NCBI GenBank assembly: GCA_016714905.1
Contig: JADKBW010000005.1
Location: 124,001-188,000 of the forward strand
Direction: 5' to 3'
Source: Flavobacterium sp.
GTDB lineage: Bacteria > Bacteroidota > Bacteroidia > Flavobacteriales > Flavobacteriaceae
Length of the DNA: 64,000 bases
Below the pieces are notes generated by a model. It made no database searches, was not told where the DNA came from, and was given only the letters and a program-made list of their open reading frames with translations. The stretch's first letter is position 1, and every line of letters begins with the position of its first letter. Position numbers and translations under genes: made by a program. Shown here in pieces: positions 35,076 to 44,120 of this stretch.

Positions 35076-36656
35076 TTATTCTGGAAAAGGAGCACTTTGA
35101 TAGGCTCCCATATCAGGTGGATTGGAAGTCCGTTGCTGTCCTAAAATGTCTAAAGTAACAAGATAATTCTCGCTTCCTTTTGTAAAAGCAGCCGAAGTAT
35201 CATCTATGTTCAACTTATTAAAATTTACATCAAAGAATTTCGGATCTTTATTTTTGATGTTGCCATTTTCAGCAGTTGGGGTTCTAATAAAACCATAAAG
35301 TGGATTAGAAGCCAATGAAGTTCCACTATCTCTAAATTTGATTAAACAGTATTTTACATCAAATAAGAAAGGGATTGCATCATCATTTATTTTGTCTAAG
35401 AAAAGTCCTATATTGTTGGAGCTATAAATGATACAGTTGTAGAAATTGGCTTGCGTCAACGCTCCCGTAATGTTAGTTCCATCTGGCTGCTCTTCATAAT
35501 TACTCATCAACACCGCTACTTGATTAGAACTTACCCAATTGTTATTGAAAGTGCAATGTTTGAATTGATAGCTACCACCAATAGTACACGCTAACGACGC
35601 TTGACCTGCTAGATTAATAACCAGATTTTCACATTCATTCATACTTGCTTTTCGCGCCAAAACCCCATAATTAGCTGAATTGTAGATTTGGGAATTTTGC
35701 AACTTCAACACACAATTTTCAACCAATAATCCAACGGTAGCATTTTTTAAAGTCAAATGATTAATCTCATTATTAATACTTCCCTCACGCAACCAAATCG
35801 TTCCCCATTGTCCAGGGACATCTTCAAATAACGGTTCGAGTCGATCACCTTCAAAAGTGACTTCGTTTTGTTGCGGATTAGTTGGATCTGGAGAAACGGC
35901 ACCATTAATCTTTAGGGTTGCTCCAGGTTGAACTACAATTCCAGATTCCGCGTGAAAATAGACTTTCGCTCCTGGATTGATTGTTAATGTTTTTCCACTT
36001 GGCACACCGGCATAGCCATAAACCACGTAGGGTTTGGTATTATTGAAAATGTATTCATTGCCATTAACTGGATCATTTTCATCCAATTCAAAACCATTGA
36101 TGCGGACTTCTTCACCATTATCATCGGTACCCAAAAGCAAGTTTTCCTTGATACCATCCACATCTCTTTTTGGAAATAAGAAATAAGCATCGCGAATTAA
36201 AGTCACTAAATTGACTTTCTGTGGGCCGTTCGAAGAATCAAAAACGATATCATCTGTGTAGAGAAAATCGGTTGGATTGGCATCAGCAATATTCGCCGTG
36301 GTTTCAATAAAAACATACATACTATCTTTGGCGAGCAATTCGACATTGTTGAAAATTCGCCCGTCGCCAACACCGTTGTTATCTTCATCTTCACCAGTCA
36401 TTCCGTCAATCATCATACGATATTTGGAACCTGTTTTTCCTAATCGAATTTTTGGAATTTTAATATCTTCATTACTGCGATTGTAGACTTTTAAGGTGTA
36501 AGTACTAGAACCTATATTACTGAAAACAGTATCTAAGTAAACCGTATCTTTTGAAAAACCGAGGTTACCTGAACTAGGAACAGTTTCGAAATCCTTACGG
36601 CAAGAACTTAATGAGATCATAAAACCGACGAGGAGAAGACAAATGATGTTGCGCAT
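35076..36656 (-). CDS. Right-handed beta-helix lipoprotein
   Basis: About 526 aa. Lipobox MISLSSC after a short signal, so anchored in the outer membrane or periplasm. The first 180 residues form a beta-sandwich-like region (SKDTVYLDTVFSNIGSSTYT). From GKTLTINPGAKVYFHAESG onward it shows parallel beta-helix repeats (GTIWLREGSINNEINHLTLK, NSANYGVLARKASMNE). It ends PPDMGAYQSAPFPE, the usual end of this Bacteroidetes family. Role unknown; possibly a surface adhesin or a carbohydrate-binding protein. The Met at 36656 is preferred over the one at 36662. Confidence 0.82.
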   Translation of the reverse strand: MRNIICLLLVGFMISLSSCRKDFETVPSSGNLGFSKDTVYLDTVFSNIGSSTYTLKVYNRSNEDIKIPKIRLGKTGSKYRMMIDGMTGEDEDNNGVGDGRIFNNVELLAKDSMYVFIETTANIADANPTDFLYTDDIVFDSSNGPQKVNLVTLIRDAYFLFPKRDVDGIKENLLLGTDDNGEEVRINGFELDENDPVNGNEYIFNNTKPYVVYGYAGVPSGKTLTINPGAKVYFHAESGIVVQPGATLKINGAVSPDPTNPQQNEVTFEGDRLEPLFEDVPGQWGTIWLREGSINNEINHLTLKNATVGLLVENCVLKLQNSQIYNSANYGVLARKASMNECENLVINLAGQASLACTIGGSYQFKHCTFNNNWVSSNQVAVLMSNYEEQPDGTNITGALTQANFYNCIIYSSNNIGLFLDKINDDAIPFLFDVKYCLIKFRDSGTSLASNPLYGFIRTPTAENGNIKNKDPKFFDVNFNKLNIDDTSAAFTKGSENYLVTLDILGQQRTSNPPDMGAYQSAPFPE

Positions 36657-36794
36657 TAGCATAGATTTTTGGTAAAAATAGTAAAAAATGTATTGGTGTT
36701 TTAACCGAATCGTTTTTTAAAACGTCGAAAGTTCATTTTTATTCTGAGATCGAGGAAACTTATGAGATATGGTGTTTGCAAACCTATTAAATCT

Positions 36795-36802
36795 TAATTT
36801 TG
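36795..36802 (+). promoter_or_regulatory. Promoter -7 box (TAATTTTG) of the thioesterase-menF-bshB1 operon
   Basis: Exact TAnnTTTG, 14 bases before the ATG at 36816. Confidence 0.55.
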
Positions 36803-36815
36803 CACAAAAAAAGAT

Positions 36816-37244
36816 ATGGACTTTGATAAAGAAAAGATGCTCGACCTATGTAACACAATTTCAAAGAACACTTTAATGGAGACTTTAGAAATCAAATACA
36901 TCGATGCCGGAGAAGATTTTTTGGTGGCTCAAATGCCTGTCAACCCAAGAATTCATCAACCGATGGGTTTATTGCATGGAGGCGCCAGTGTGGCTTTGGC
37001 GGAAAGTGTAGGAAGTGCTGCATCGATGTTGCTCGTCAATAATGAACTCAGTGAAATTCGAGGCATTGAAATTTCCGCGAACCATCTCAGAGCAAAAAGA
37101 ACTGGAATGGTGACTGGAACTGCAAGAATTGTACATCAAGGCAAAAGCATTCACTTGTGGGAAATAAAAATTACAGACGAAAACGGAAAGTTGATTTCGA
37201 TTTGTAAATTGACCAATATGGTTTTACCCAAAAGGAAACTGTAA
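36816..37244 (+). CDS. Hotdog-fold acyl-CoA thioesterase (PaaI/MenI-like)
   Basis: 142 aa single hotdog domain. Active-site segment HQPMGLLHGGASVALAESVG with the catalytic Glu-containing helix, and the strand GIEISANHLRAKRTG. Because it overlaps menF by one base (TAATG), the likely job is hydrolysis of 1,4-dihydroxy-2-naphthoyl-CoA in menaquinone synthesis (MenI). Sequence alone only supports the general PaaI/YdiI thioesterase family. Confidence 0.85.
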   Translation: MDFDKEKMLDLCNTISKNTLMETLEIKYIDAGEDFLVAQMPVNPRIHQPMGLLHGGASVALAESVGSAASMLLVNNELSEIRGIEISANHLRAKRTGMVTGTARIVHQGKSIHLWEIKITDENGKLISICKLTNMVLPKRKL

Positions 37245-38308
37245 TGTCCGATATGTTTCAAAAATGCCAAGATCAATACGACCGTAAATTGCCTTTTGTG
37301 CTTTATAGAAAGCCAAATGCGAAGAAGGTAATGGCCATGCTTCAAAGCGATGAAACACTTTACAAGGTTATTACTTATAAAGAAGAAGGTTTTGTTTTTG
37401 CTCCATTTATCGGAGAAGATCGCATCATTTTTCCAGTTGATAAATGCGAAGTAACAATTAGTCCTTTCGAACCAATTGATATGGTGTTACCCGCAGTTTC
37501 AGATGTCGAAGGTAAAAATCCAACGGCTGAGCAGAAACATATTGATCTAGTAAATAAAGCGATCAAGAATATTAAGAACGGAGAATTTAGTAAAGTGGTT
37601 CTGTCTCGACAAGAGACACTTGCAATTTCTGATTTTGATTTAATTGAAACTTTTCAAAAACTAGCGTCTACTTATCAAAGTGCTTTTGCCTATTGCTTTT
37701 ATCATCCGAAAGTAGGGTTGTGGTTAGGTGCCTTTTCCGAGCAATTAATCTTTGCAAAAGATAAAAACTTTCGAACGATGGCGGTAGCAGGCAGCCAATT
37801 GTATCAAGAAAATACGTTTGCAATTTGGGGAGATAAAGAAATAAATGAACAGCAGTTGGTTACTGATTTTATTGTTTCAAATTTAAATGAAGTATCCGCG
37901 GAGATTGTTGTTTCCTCGCCATATACATGGCGCGCTGGCAATTTAATACATATAAAGACTGATATAGAAGGCAAGTTCAGAGAAGAAATACAATTGAAGG
38001 AGTTGCTTTCAATTTTGCACCCAACACCGGCGGTTTGTGGGTTTCCGAAAGTTGCTGCAATGGATTTTATTGTTAAAAATGAAGGATACGATCGTAGTTT
38101 TTATGCTGGATTTTTGGGTGAACTTAATTTTGATTTTGAAACCAAAGACAAGGCAACCAATTTATACGTTAATTTGCGATGTGTGCAAATTCAAGATAAT
38201 CTCGCACACCTTTATGTTGGAGGAGGAATCACCATCGATAGTCATGCGGAAGACGAATGGCTGGAGACCGTAAATAAATCCCAAACTATTAAGAAGATTT
38301 TAAATTAA
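37244..38308 (+). CDS. menF: Isochorismate synthase
   Basis: Chorismate-binding enzyme converting chorismate to isochorismate, first step of menaquinone synthesis. The conserved core includes KNGEFSKVVLSRQE (catalytic Lys region), TYQSAFAYCFYHPKVGLWLGAFSE, LHPTPAVCGFPK and RSFYAGFLGE; the Mg-binding glutamates lie in the last part (YVGGGITIDSHAEDEWLETVNK). At 354 aa it is the short form usual in Bacteroidetes, lacking much of the N-terminal domain. Translationally coupled to the thioesterase. Confidence 0.9.
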   Translation: MSDMFQKCQDQYDRKLPFVLYRKPNAKKVMAMLQSDETLYKVITYKEEGFVFAPFIGEDRIIFPVDKCEVTISPFEPIDMVLPAVSDVEGKNPTAEQKHIDLVNKAIKNIKNGEFSKVVLSRQETLAISDFDLIETFQKLASTYQSAFAYCFYHPKVGLWLGAFSEQLIFAKDKNFRTMAVAGSQLYQENTFAIWGDKEINEQQLVTDFIVSNLNEVSAEIVVSSPYTWRAGNLIHIKTDIEGKFREEIQLKELLSILHPTPAVCGFPKVAAMDFIVKNEGYDRSFYAGFLGELNFDFETKDKATNLYVNLRCVQIQDNLAHLYVGGGITIDSHAEDEWLETVNKSQTIKKILN

Positions 38309-38321
38309 ACAATTTTCAATT

Positions 38322-39038
38322 ATGAAATTAGACATATTAGCCTTTGGTGCACATCCGGATGACGTTGAATTGGGTTGTGGCGGCACAATAGCGAAAGAAG
38401 TGGCATTGGGCAAGAAAGTTGGTATTGTTGATTTGACACGTGGGGAATTAGGAACTCGTGGCACCGCTGCTACCCGAGATCAGGAATCTGCTAAAGCAGC
38501 GGAAATACTAGGCGTCACGGTTAGAGAAAACTTAAATATGAGAGATGGCTTTTTTGTCAATGATGAAGAACACCAATTGGCTGTCATTAGAATGATACGC
38601 AAATACCAACCAGAAATTGTGTTGTGTAACGCCGTTGATGATAGACATATCGACCACGGAAAAGGAAGTAAATTGGTTTCGGACGCTTGTTTCTTATCTG
38701 GTTTGGTAAAGATTGAAACGGACTATGATGGACAGAAACAAGGAGCTTGGCGACCAAAATCAGTATATCATTATTTGCAATGGAAGAACTTGCAACCGGA
38801 TTTCGTAGTAGATATTTCTGGTTTTAATGAAAAGAGGATAGAAGCAATTTTGGCTTATGGGTCGCAATTTTACGACCCAAATAGTACAGAGCCAGAAACA
38901 CCAATCGCAACGAAAAATTTCTTAGAAAGTTTGAACTATCGGCCACAAGATTTCGGCAGACTAATCGGAAAAGACTATGCGGAAGGATTCAACGTTGAAA
39001 GGTATTTGGGCGTCAATAGCTTAGGAGATTTGATTTAA
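38322..39038 (+). CDS. bshB1: Bacillithiol biosynthesis deacetylase BshB1
   Basis: LmbE-like zinc deacetylase that removes acetyl from GlcNAc-malate in bacillithiol synthesis. Motifs: FGAHPDDVELGCGGT (HPDD zinc and base residues), DLTRGELGTRGT and DDRHIDHGKGS. 238 aa is normal. Starts 14 bases after menF, in the same operon or with close readthrough. Implies the organism uses bacillithiol as its low-molecular-weight thiol. Confidence 0.92.
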   Translation: MKLDILAFGAHPDDVELGCGGTIAKEVALGKKVGIVDLTRGELGTRGTAATRDQESAKAAEILGVTVRENLNMRDGFFVNDEEHQLAVIRMIRKYQPEIVLCNAVDDRHIDHGKGSKLVSDACFLSGLVKIETDYDGQKQGAWRPKSVYHYLQWKNLQPDFVVDISGFNEKRIEAILAYGSQFYDPNSTEPETPIATKNFLESLNYRPQDFGRLIGKDYAEGFNVERYLGVNSLGDLI

Positions 39039-39054
39039 TTTTTTAAATTATTTC

Positions 39055-39085
39055 TTTGTATAATAAAACTTTTGCAATACATTTG
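39055..39085 (+). promoter_or_regulatory. Full-consensus promoter for tRNA-His
   Basis: TTTG at 39055-39058, a 19-base spacer, and TACATTTG at 39078-39085 match both Bacteroidetes elements (-33 TTTG, -7 TAnnTTTG). The tRNA begins 15 bases later. Confidence 0.8.
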
Positions 39086-39099
39086 CACTCGTTAAAAAT

Positions 39100-39174
39100 G
39101 GTGGTTGTAGCTCAGCTGGTTAGAGTATTGGTTTGTGGTGCCGAGGGTCGCCGGTTCGAACCCGGTCAGCCACC
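39100..39174 (+). tRNA. tRNA-His (GTG anticodon)
   Basis: Cloverleaf read by eye: acceptor GTGGTTG/CAGCCAC with one G-T pair, D-arm, anticodon loop TTGTGGT with GTG at 39135-39137, and a T-arm with GGTTCGAACCC. The extra 5' G (39100) faces discriminator C at 39174, the hallmark of histidine tRNA. The CCA tail is not encoded. Confidence 0.97.
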
Positions 39175-39183
39175 CAAAAGCAA

Positions 39184-39213
39184 AAGCTTCGAGGAAACTC
39201 GAGGCTTTTTTTG
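39184..39213 (+). terminator. Terminator of tRNA-His
   Basis: AGCTTCGAG/CTCGAGGCT hairpin with GAAA loop followed by seven T. Confidence 0.9.
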
Positions 39214-39230
39214 TTGATTTTGTTTTGAGT

Positions 39231-40157
39231 TTACTTGGAATTTAATTTTAGAAACTCAATAAATCGTTTTTGTTGATCGATGAAAACACTATGGGAACAA
39301 TCATCAATATAATCGACTTTATCATTTCCTAATAATTCTTGTAATTGATTTACCTGTTCAGGAGAATACAAACCATCGTCTTTTCCATACAATCCATAGA
39401 TTTTGAATTTACTGGAAACTAGCGATTTGAGATCATTCGTTAAGTTGATGGATGTGTAGTTTTCGTTTTTTAAAAAGCCTTGTGGTGCTTCGTAGGTCAT
39501 TTTGGATGCATACATAAATGCCGGGTCTTTTGAGGCGTTTCCGTAGATCGCTTTCGCTTCATCACTCATTTTCTTGGTAGTATAAAAGCCATTTTGCATC
39601 GCATGACCAAACGAATAGGCATAATATTCTGCCGATGTTGGATCCATTTTTTCGATCATGTCGATATAATTCAAGTTGGTCTTATCATTGTTACTTTCAT
39701 AAATTTTTCTTGACGATTTTAATATCGTTTTGAAGGTTTCCTGTAACGAAACTGGCGCGCCAACTAAATAGAGTGCATTTACTTTTTCGGGAAATTGTTT
39801 CATAAAAAGGGTTCCTACAATTCCGCCAAAACTATGTCCAATAAGTGTTGTTTTTTTGATATTATATTTATTGAGAATCAAATTAATATCTGCAAAAGTT
39901 TCTTTAAAATTAAATTGCGCTTTTGCGTCTGTTGATCGTCCTTCGCCACGACGATCGTATACGATAACATAAAATCCACTATCGGCTAGAGCTTGCGCTG
40001 CAGTAACTTCAAATCCAGCACAATTGTAACCTGGCCCGCCATGGAGGAAAATAATAGAACTGTCTTTTGGATTTCCAAAGGCTTTACTGTAAAGCTCTTG
40101 AGCGTTTGCATTCCATTGAATAAAAACGATAAAGACTAAAATTGCATATTTTTTCAT
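39231..40157 (-). CDS. Secreted alpha/beta hydrolase (S33-like)
   Basis: 308 aa with signal peptide (YAILVFIVFIQWNANAQ). Hydrolase core: oxyanion HGGPGYNCAGF, YDRRGEGRST, nucleophile elbow GHSFGGIVG, a late Asp in GKDDGLYSPEQ and His in DDCSHSVFIDQQ, so the triad is complete. The HGGPG start and lid length resemble proline iminopeptidases. Substrate unknown. Confidence 0.85.
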   Translation of the reverse strand: MKKYAILVFIVFIQWNANAQELYSKAFGNPKDSSIIFLHGGPGYNCAGFEVTAAQALADSGFYVIVYDRRGEGRSTDAKAQFNFKETFADINLILNKYNIKKTTLIGHSFGGIVGTLFMKQFPEKVNALYLVGAPVSLQETFKTILKSSRKIYESNNDKTNLNYIDMIEKMDPTSAEYYAYSFGHAMQNGFYTTKKMSDEAKAIYGNASKDPAFMYASKMTYEAPQGFLKNENYTSINLTNDLKSLVSSKFKIYGLYGKDDGLYSPEQVNQLQELLGNDKVDYIDDCSHSVFIDQQKRFIEFLKLNSK

Positions 40158-40204
40158 ATCAAAGAATTGCTGTTAGTTAACTGCATGAAATTTGAATGCT
40201 ACAA

Positions 40205-41221
40205 TTACTTCCCGTCTTTATCTACCACCAATCGCTTGTCTCTATTGGCAATTTCCCATGCGATGGCAAAAGCGTATTTTGTTCGTTTTGTTAAGGCATC
40301 AAATTCAATTTTATCTACGTCATCACCAGGTTGATGATAATCAGGATGTGTTCCCGTAAAAAGAAAAACCGACGGGATTCCATTTTTTGCAAAATTGTAG
40401 TGATCCGAGCGATAGTAGAAACGGTTTGGATCAGCGCGATCATTGTATTTATAATCTAATGCAAGATTTCCATATTTTTTATTGGTTTCTTCACACACGT
40501 TGAACAAATCAGTCGATAGATAATCAGAACCAATCAGATAAATATAATCGCTGCTATTAGGATGAAATTCGTCATGCCGTCCAATCATGTCAATATTGAC
40601 GTCGGCAACGGTATTAGCTAATGGGAATAGCGGATTTTCAGAATAAAATCGCGAGCCATGCAAACCATGTTCTTCGCCCGTGACATGCAGAATAAGAATT
40701 GACCGTTTCGGACCATGTCCTTCGTTTTTCGCTTTTTGAAACGCTCTGGCAATTTCAATTAGCGCAACAGTTCCAGAACCATCGTCGTCTGCACCGTTAT
40801 ACACTTCGCCATTTTTGACACCTACGTGATCGTAATGTGCCGACACAACTACAATTTCATTTGGCTTTTCTGAACCTTCGATGTATGTCCATATATTTTC
40901 CGAATCTGGAAGGTTTTCTTTGTATTTGGCATTCAGAAAGGCAGCTGGAATCGGTTGGTAAAAACTAGTAGCCCCTTTTGGATATGTAAGTCCATTTGCT
41001 TGGTGTTGTTCTATGAGATATCGTCCCGCTTTTTTTTGTCCTTCAGAACCCGTTTCTCGGCCCTCCATTTCGTCAGAGGCAATGACTGTAAGATTCTTTT
41101 TAAGGTTGTCAGAAGAAATCGAGTTGATGTAATTAGCAATATAATCAGGAGTGTTTTTATTTGTGGTGGCACAGCTGATTGTGAGAAGAGAACAGATTAT
41201 GGGAAATAGAATTTTTTTCAT
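40205..41221 (-). CDS. M28 family zinc aminopeptidase, lipoprotein
   Basis: 338 aa. Signal with lipobox (LTISC). Cocatalytic zinc site of M28: HYDHVG, GADDDGSGTVALIE, catalytic TGEEHGL, NIDMIGR, and the final His in GTHPDYHQPGDD. An envelope exopeptidase, probably processing peptides released by other proteases. The next gene upstream ends two bases before its start (41224), so the pair may be cotranscribed. Confidence 0.92.
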   Translation of the reverse strand: MKKILFPIICSLLTISCATTNKNTPDYIANYINSISSDNLKKNLTVIASDEMEGRETGSEGQKKAGRYLIEQHQANGLTYPKGATSFYQPIPAAFLNAKYKENLPDSENIWTYIEGSEKPNEIVVVSAHYDHVGVKNGEVYNGADDDGSGTVALIEIARAFQKAKNEGHGPKRSILILHVTGEEHGLHGSRFYSENPLFPLANTVADVNIDMIGRHDEFHPNSSDYIYLIGSDYLSTDLFNVCEETNKKYGNLALDYKYNDRADPNRFYYRSDHYNFAKNGIPSVFLFTGTHPDYHQPGDDVDKIEFDALTKRTKYAFAIAWEIANRDKRLVVDKDGK

Positions 41222-41223
41222 TG

Positions 41224-42300
41224 TTATTTAATATTAATAAAGGTGTAAAGTGCAAATAAAGTTATGATGATGATAATGAAGATTATATTAATCACAAATA
41301 AGGCGATACTTTTGATAAAAGACACCCATCTGGTTTCGCCATAAAATCGATGATGGGCTGGAAAAAAGTAGTAAAACATCCATAGTATAGAAACAAAATC
41401 AACTATTCCTTTTACAGCATCAGCTATTACTGAACTACCAAACAGTGACAAGAATTTACTAAACAAGAATACAACTAATGTTACAAGCAACAAAAACGAA
41501 AAATAATGCAAAGTGAAGATGCCGTGATCGAAGTAATACCATCGCTTCTTGCTATGGAATAGCCACAGGAAAAAGGCAAAAAGCGGCATGTATACGAACA
41601 ATGTTTTAGAGAAGTTATGTACAAAAGATTCTTTAAATTTTTCAACTAGTTCTTCAGTAGTATTGTTCTTTTTGACTTCAAGGGATTTCTTGACAAACCA
41701 ATAGGCAACTGCATCCAATCGATCTTCTTCCGGACCGAATTTTTGTAACGAGTCGAGCTCTTTCTTAGATTTAAATCCGAAATCAAATGCATCATCAAAA
41801 TTTTTAATTTTCTCGTGTTTTTTTCGAGCAATACTTGCTTGAATTGAATCTTCAACGTGTTTTTGTAATTTTTTAGATTCAAGCAACTCATCAATAGTGA
41901 CATTCTCTGTCGTGGTAATTTTTGCATTAGAACCAGACTTCGTCGTTGTCGTTGTTTTTTTAATTTTGATTAAATTATAATCCGTGTTCGGAAGTGACGT
42001 CATTAAGAAAAAGGTGATGAAGCTGATAAAAATGTACAGTCTTACCGGCGCCAAATATGACAAACGTTTTCCTGACAGGTATTCTTTAGTTAAAGCAGCA
42101 GGCTTGAATAGTAAATTTTTGATAGTTCTCCAAAAAGCATTCTCGTAGTGGGTTAGATCTTCAAAAAAATGAATGAATAATTGATGAAATGACTTTCGAC
42201 TTTCGATATTTTCTTGTCCGCAATTTGGACAGAAGCGATCTTGAACAACGTGCCGACAATTCAAACAAGTTTTGTCTTTACGGATAACATTATGACTCAT
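41224..42300 (-). CDS. DUF3667 membrane protein
   Basis: 358 aa. N-terminal zinc-ribbon-like CLNCRHVVQDRFCPNCG, then the DUF3667 signature (FHQLFIHFFEDLTHYENAF, RTIKNLLFKPAALTKEYLSGKR), one TM segment near residue 90, a charged coiled-coil region (120-200), and three to four C-terminal TM helices. Function unknown. Confidence 0.88.
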   Translation of the reverse strand: MSHNVIRKDKTCLNCRHVVQDRFCPNCGQENIESRKSFHQLFIHFFEDLTHYENAFWRTIKNLLFKPAALTKEYLSGKRLSYLAPVRLYIFISFITFFLMTSLPNTDYNLIKIKKTTTTTKSGSNAKITTTENVTIDELLESKKLQKHVEDSIQASIARKKHEKIKNFDDAFDFGFKSKKELDSLQKFGPEEDRLDAVAYWFVKKSLEVKKNNTTEELVEKFKESFVHNFSKTLFVYMPLFAFFLWLFHSKKRWYYFDHGIFTLHYFSFLLLVTLVVFLFSKFLSLFGSSVIADAVKGIVDFVSILWMFYYFFPAHHRFYGETRWVSFIKSIALFVINIIFIIIIITLFALYTFINIK

Positions 42301-42380
42301 ATGCTACTATTGATTGGCTAAAAGTAAGTAAATTTATTTAGAATATATTTCTAACTTGCAATTCCAAAATAGAAAACATT

Positions 42381-42836
42381 ATGCAATCAATCGCAAAAAA
42401 ACCTCTTGAGTATATTGAAAGTTTATCCGAAGATCGAAAAGAAGCGATTCTGAAAATTCGAAGCGCCATCTTCCAAAATCTTCCCAAAGGATTTGAAGAA
42501 GTGATGAATTATGGCATGTTAGGTTATGTTGTTCCGCATTCCATTTATCCCAACGGTTATCATTGTGACCCAAAACTGCCGTTGCCATTCATGGGACTTG
42601 CTTCACAAAAAAATAATATCTCGTTCTATCATATGGGAATTTATGCGGAACCACAATTGTTAGATTGGTTTATTTCGGAATATCCAAAGCATGTAAAATC
42701 CAAGTTAGATATGGGAAAGAGTTGCATTCGTTTTAAGAAGATGAACGAAATTCCGTTTGCGCTTATTGGCGAATTGGTTGGTAAATTAACTCCAGAAAAG
42801 TGGATTGAATTATACGAATCTACCTTCCGAAAATAG
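42381..42836 (+). CDS. DUF1801 (YdhG-like) protein
   Basis: 151 aa soluble protein. The DUF1801 core is KPLEYIESLSEDRKEAILKI followed by GFEEVMNYGMLGYVVP and LLDWFISEYPKH. Members include Bacillus Fra/YdhG, proposed to bind iron, but function is not established for this branch. The stop is two bases from that of the convergent DUF892 gene. Confidence 0.85.
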   Translation: MQSIAKKPLEYIESLSEDRKEAILKIRSAIFQNLPKGFEEVMNYGMLGYVVPHSIYPNGYHCDPKLPLPFMGLASQKNNISFYHMGIYAEPQLLDWFISEYPKHVKSKLDMGKSCIRFKKMNEIPFALIGELVGKLTPEKWIELYESTFRK

Positions 42837-42838
42837 AT

Positions 42839-43414
42839 TTATGCAATTGAATCAGGACTATAGAACTGAATTGTGTTCGCTATTTTTGCCAATCGCATTT
42901 GGGCTACTTTTTCTTCATTGAGAGACTTTTCAAATAATTCAAACAATTTACTTTCTTTTAAGTTCTCCGCATATACTGTCAATATGCTGTACGACGCAAT
43001 TTCGTAGTGCTCTATCTTGTGCAAGGAAAGAATGATTCCAGCGTCTCGAATCATGCCGAACTTCGTAATTTCTATCATGCTATCGAGTTCAGCGACCATG
43101 GCGTCGATGGCATCACACTGTGCAAGAACCGCATTTTCTTTCAGCAAATCAAATGATTCTTCGATCCGCAGCACTTGTTTTTGAGTGTCTTCTTGATGGA
43201 TGTGGATGGCTTCAATTAATTCAAAATTACAAGAGTTTTTGATGATTTTAGGGAAAGACTTTGCTACGACTTTTTCGACGTAATACATCGATTTGAGTTC
43301 TTGTATAAATAGGTCACGAAGTCCGGCTTCGCCCTGAAACTTTGGTTTAATCAATTTGATTTCACTTTCCTTTTTCCTAGGAAAATTCTCGTCTGATTTT
43401 CTAGCATGCTCCAT
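42839..43414 (-). CDS. DUF892 ferritin-like protein (YciF type)
   Basis: 191 aa. N-terminal charged extension (about 25 aa), then the YciF-like four-helix bundle: LRDLFIQELKSMYYVEKVVAKSFPK with metal-ligand Glu residues, HIHQEDTQKQVLRIEESF, and KIEHYEIASYSIL carrying the later Glu/His ligands. This type is usually stress-induced. It has its own promoter box. Confidence 0.85.
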   Translation of the reverse strand: MEHARKSDENFPRKKESEIKLIKPKFQGEAGLRDLFIQELKSMYYVEKVVAKSFPKIIKNSCNFELIEAIHIHQEDTQKQVLRIEESFDLLKENAVLAQCDAIDAMVAELDSMIEITKFGMIRDAGIILSLHKIEHYEIASYSILTVYAENLKESKLFELFEKSLNEEKVAQMRLAKIANTIQFYSPDSIA

Positions 43415-43446
43415 AACAATTCAATTTAGTAATTAAAAAAAAGACT

Positions 43447-43454
43447 CAAAAGTA
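43447..43454 (-). promoter_or_regulatory. Promoter -7 box (TACTTTTG) for the DUF892 gene
   Basis: Exact TAnnTTTG on the minus strand, 33 bases before the ATG. Confidence 0.5.
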
Positions 43455-43725
43455 AATTTTGGGGTTAAAATTGACTCAATCACCATGTACAAACAATCAG
43501 CCAAATTAGTCGTTAATACTTACTGAAAAAAAAATATCCGACGAACAGCGTCAAACTTTAACAGATTGAAGAGTTTTATCGATAGTTTCCATTGAATAAC
43601 AATACTTTACGTATTTAATCGTCAAAGTACAACAGCTCATCTATTTTATTAGCTATTTGATAAAGTTTTTCGTAACTTTAAAGTACCCAAGTCGTAAGTG
43701 ATTAATTAATTTAAGTAAACATATT
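43455..43725. other. Intergenic region without visible gene
   Basis: AT-rich spacer between divergent genes. I see no ORF worth reporting, no hairpin terminator and no structured RNA. A weak box TAACTTTA (7 of 8) lies about 55 bases before the gene at 43726. Confidence 0.5.
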
Positions 43726-44112
43726 ATGTACACTCGGGTTAGATTACTTCAGGTCATTTTATTTTTTCTCATTCAGTCCTCTTTTGCTCAAATTCAATTA
43801 GAAACGGTTTATGTTTCTCGGAATAAAACCACTAAAGCTATTCCTGCTGTGCGGTATTATTATTATCCGAACTTACAAGCATATTATGATATCTGTACCG
43901 CGCGCTACCTTTATATGAAAGATGGTGAGTGGATTACAGCAGAGCACATCGCTCCAAATTATAGAGGATATAGTTTGTATAATAGTAATTACATCTTATT
44001 GGAGGGTTTTACCAATGATGAACCGTATTTGCTGATTAATGAGCATAAGAAAAAATATCCCGCTAATTATTCTAGCAAGAGAAGAAAGGACAATGCTTTG
44101 GTCCAAAAATAA
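43726..44112 (+). CDS. Exported 128 aa protein, unknown function
   Basis: Signal peptide LQVILFFLIQSSFAQ, then a Tyr-rich domain (AVRYYYYPNLQAYYDI, YLYMKDGEWITAEHI, YRGYSLYNSNYILLEGF). The end is basic (KKKYPANYSSKRRKD). The aromatic pattern resembles small beta-rich periplasmic proteins of Bacteroidetes. Family not recognised. Confidence 0.7.
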   Translation: MYTRVRLLQVILFFLIQSSFAQIQLETVYVSRNKTTKAIPAVRYYYYPNLQAYYDICTARYLYMKDGEWITAEHIAPNYRGYSLYNSNYILLEGFTNDEPYLLINEHKKKYPANYSSKRRKDNALVQK

Positions 44113-44120
44113 TTGCTATT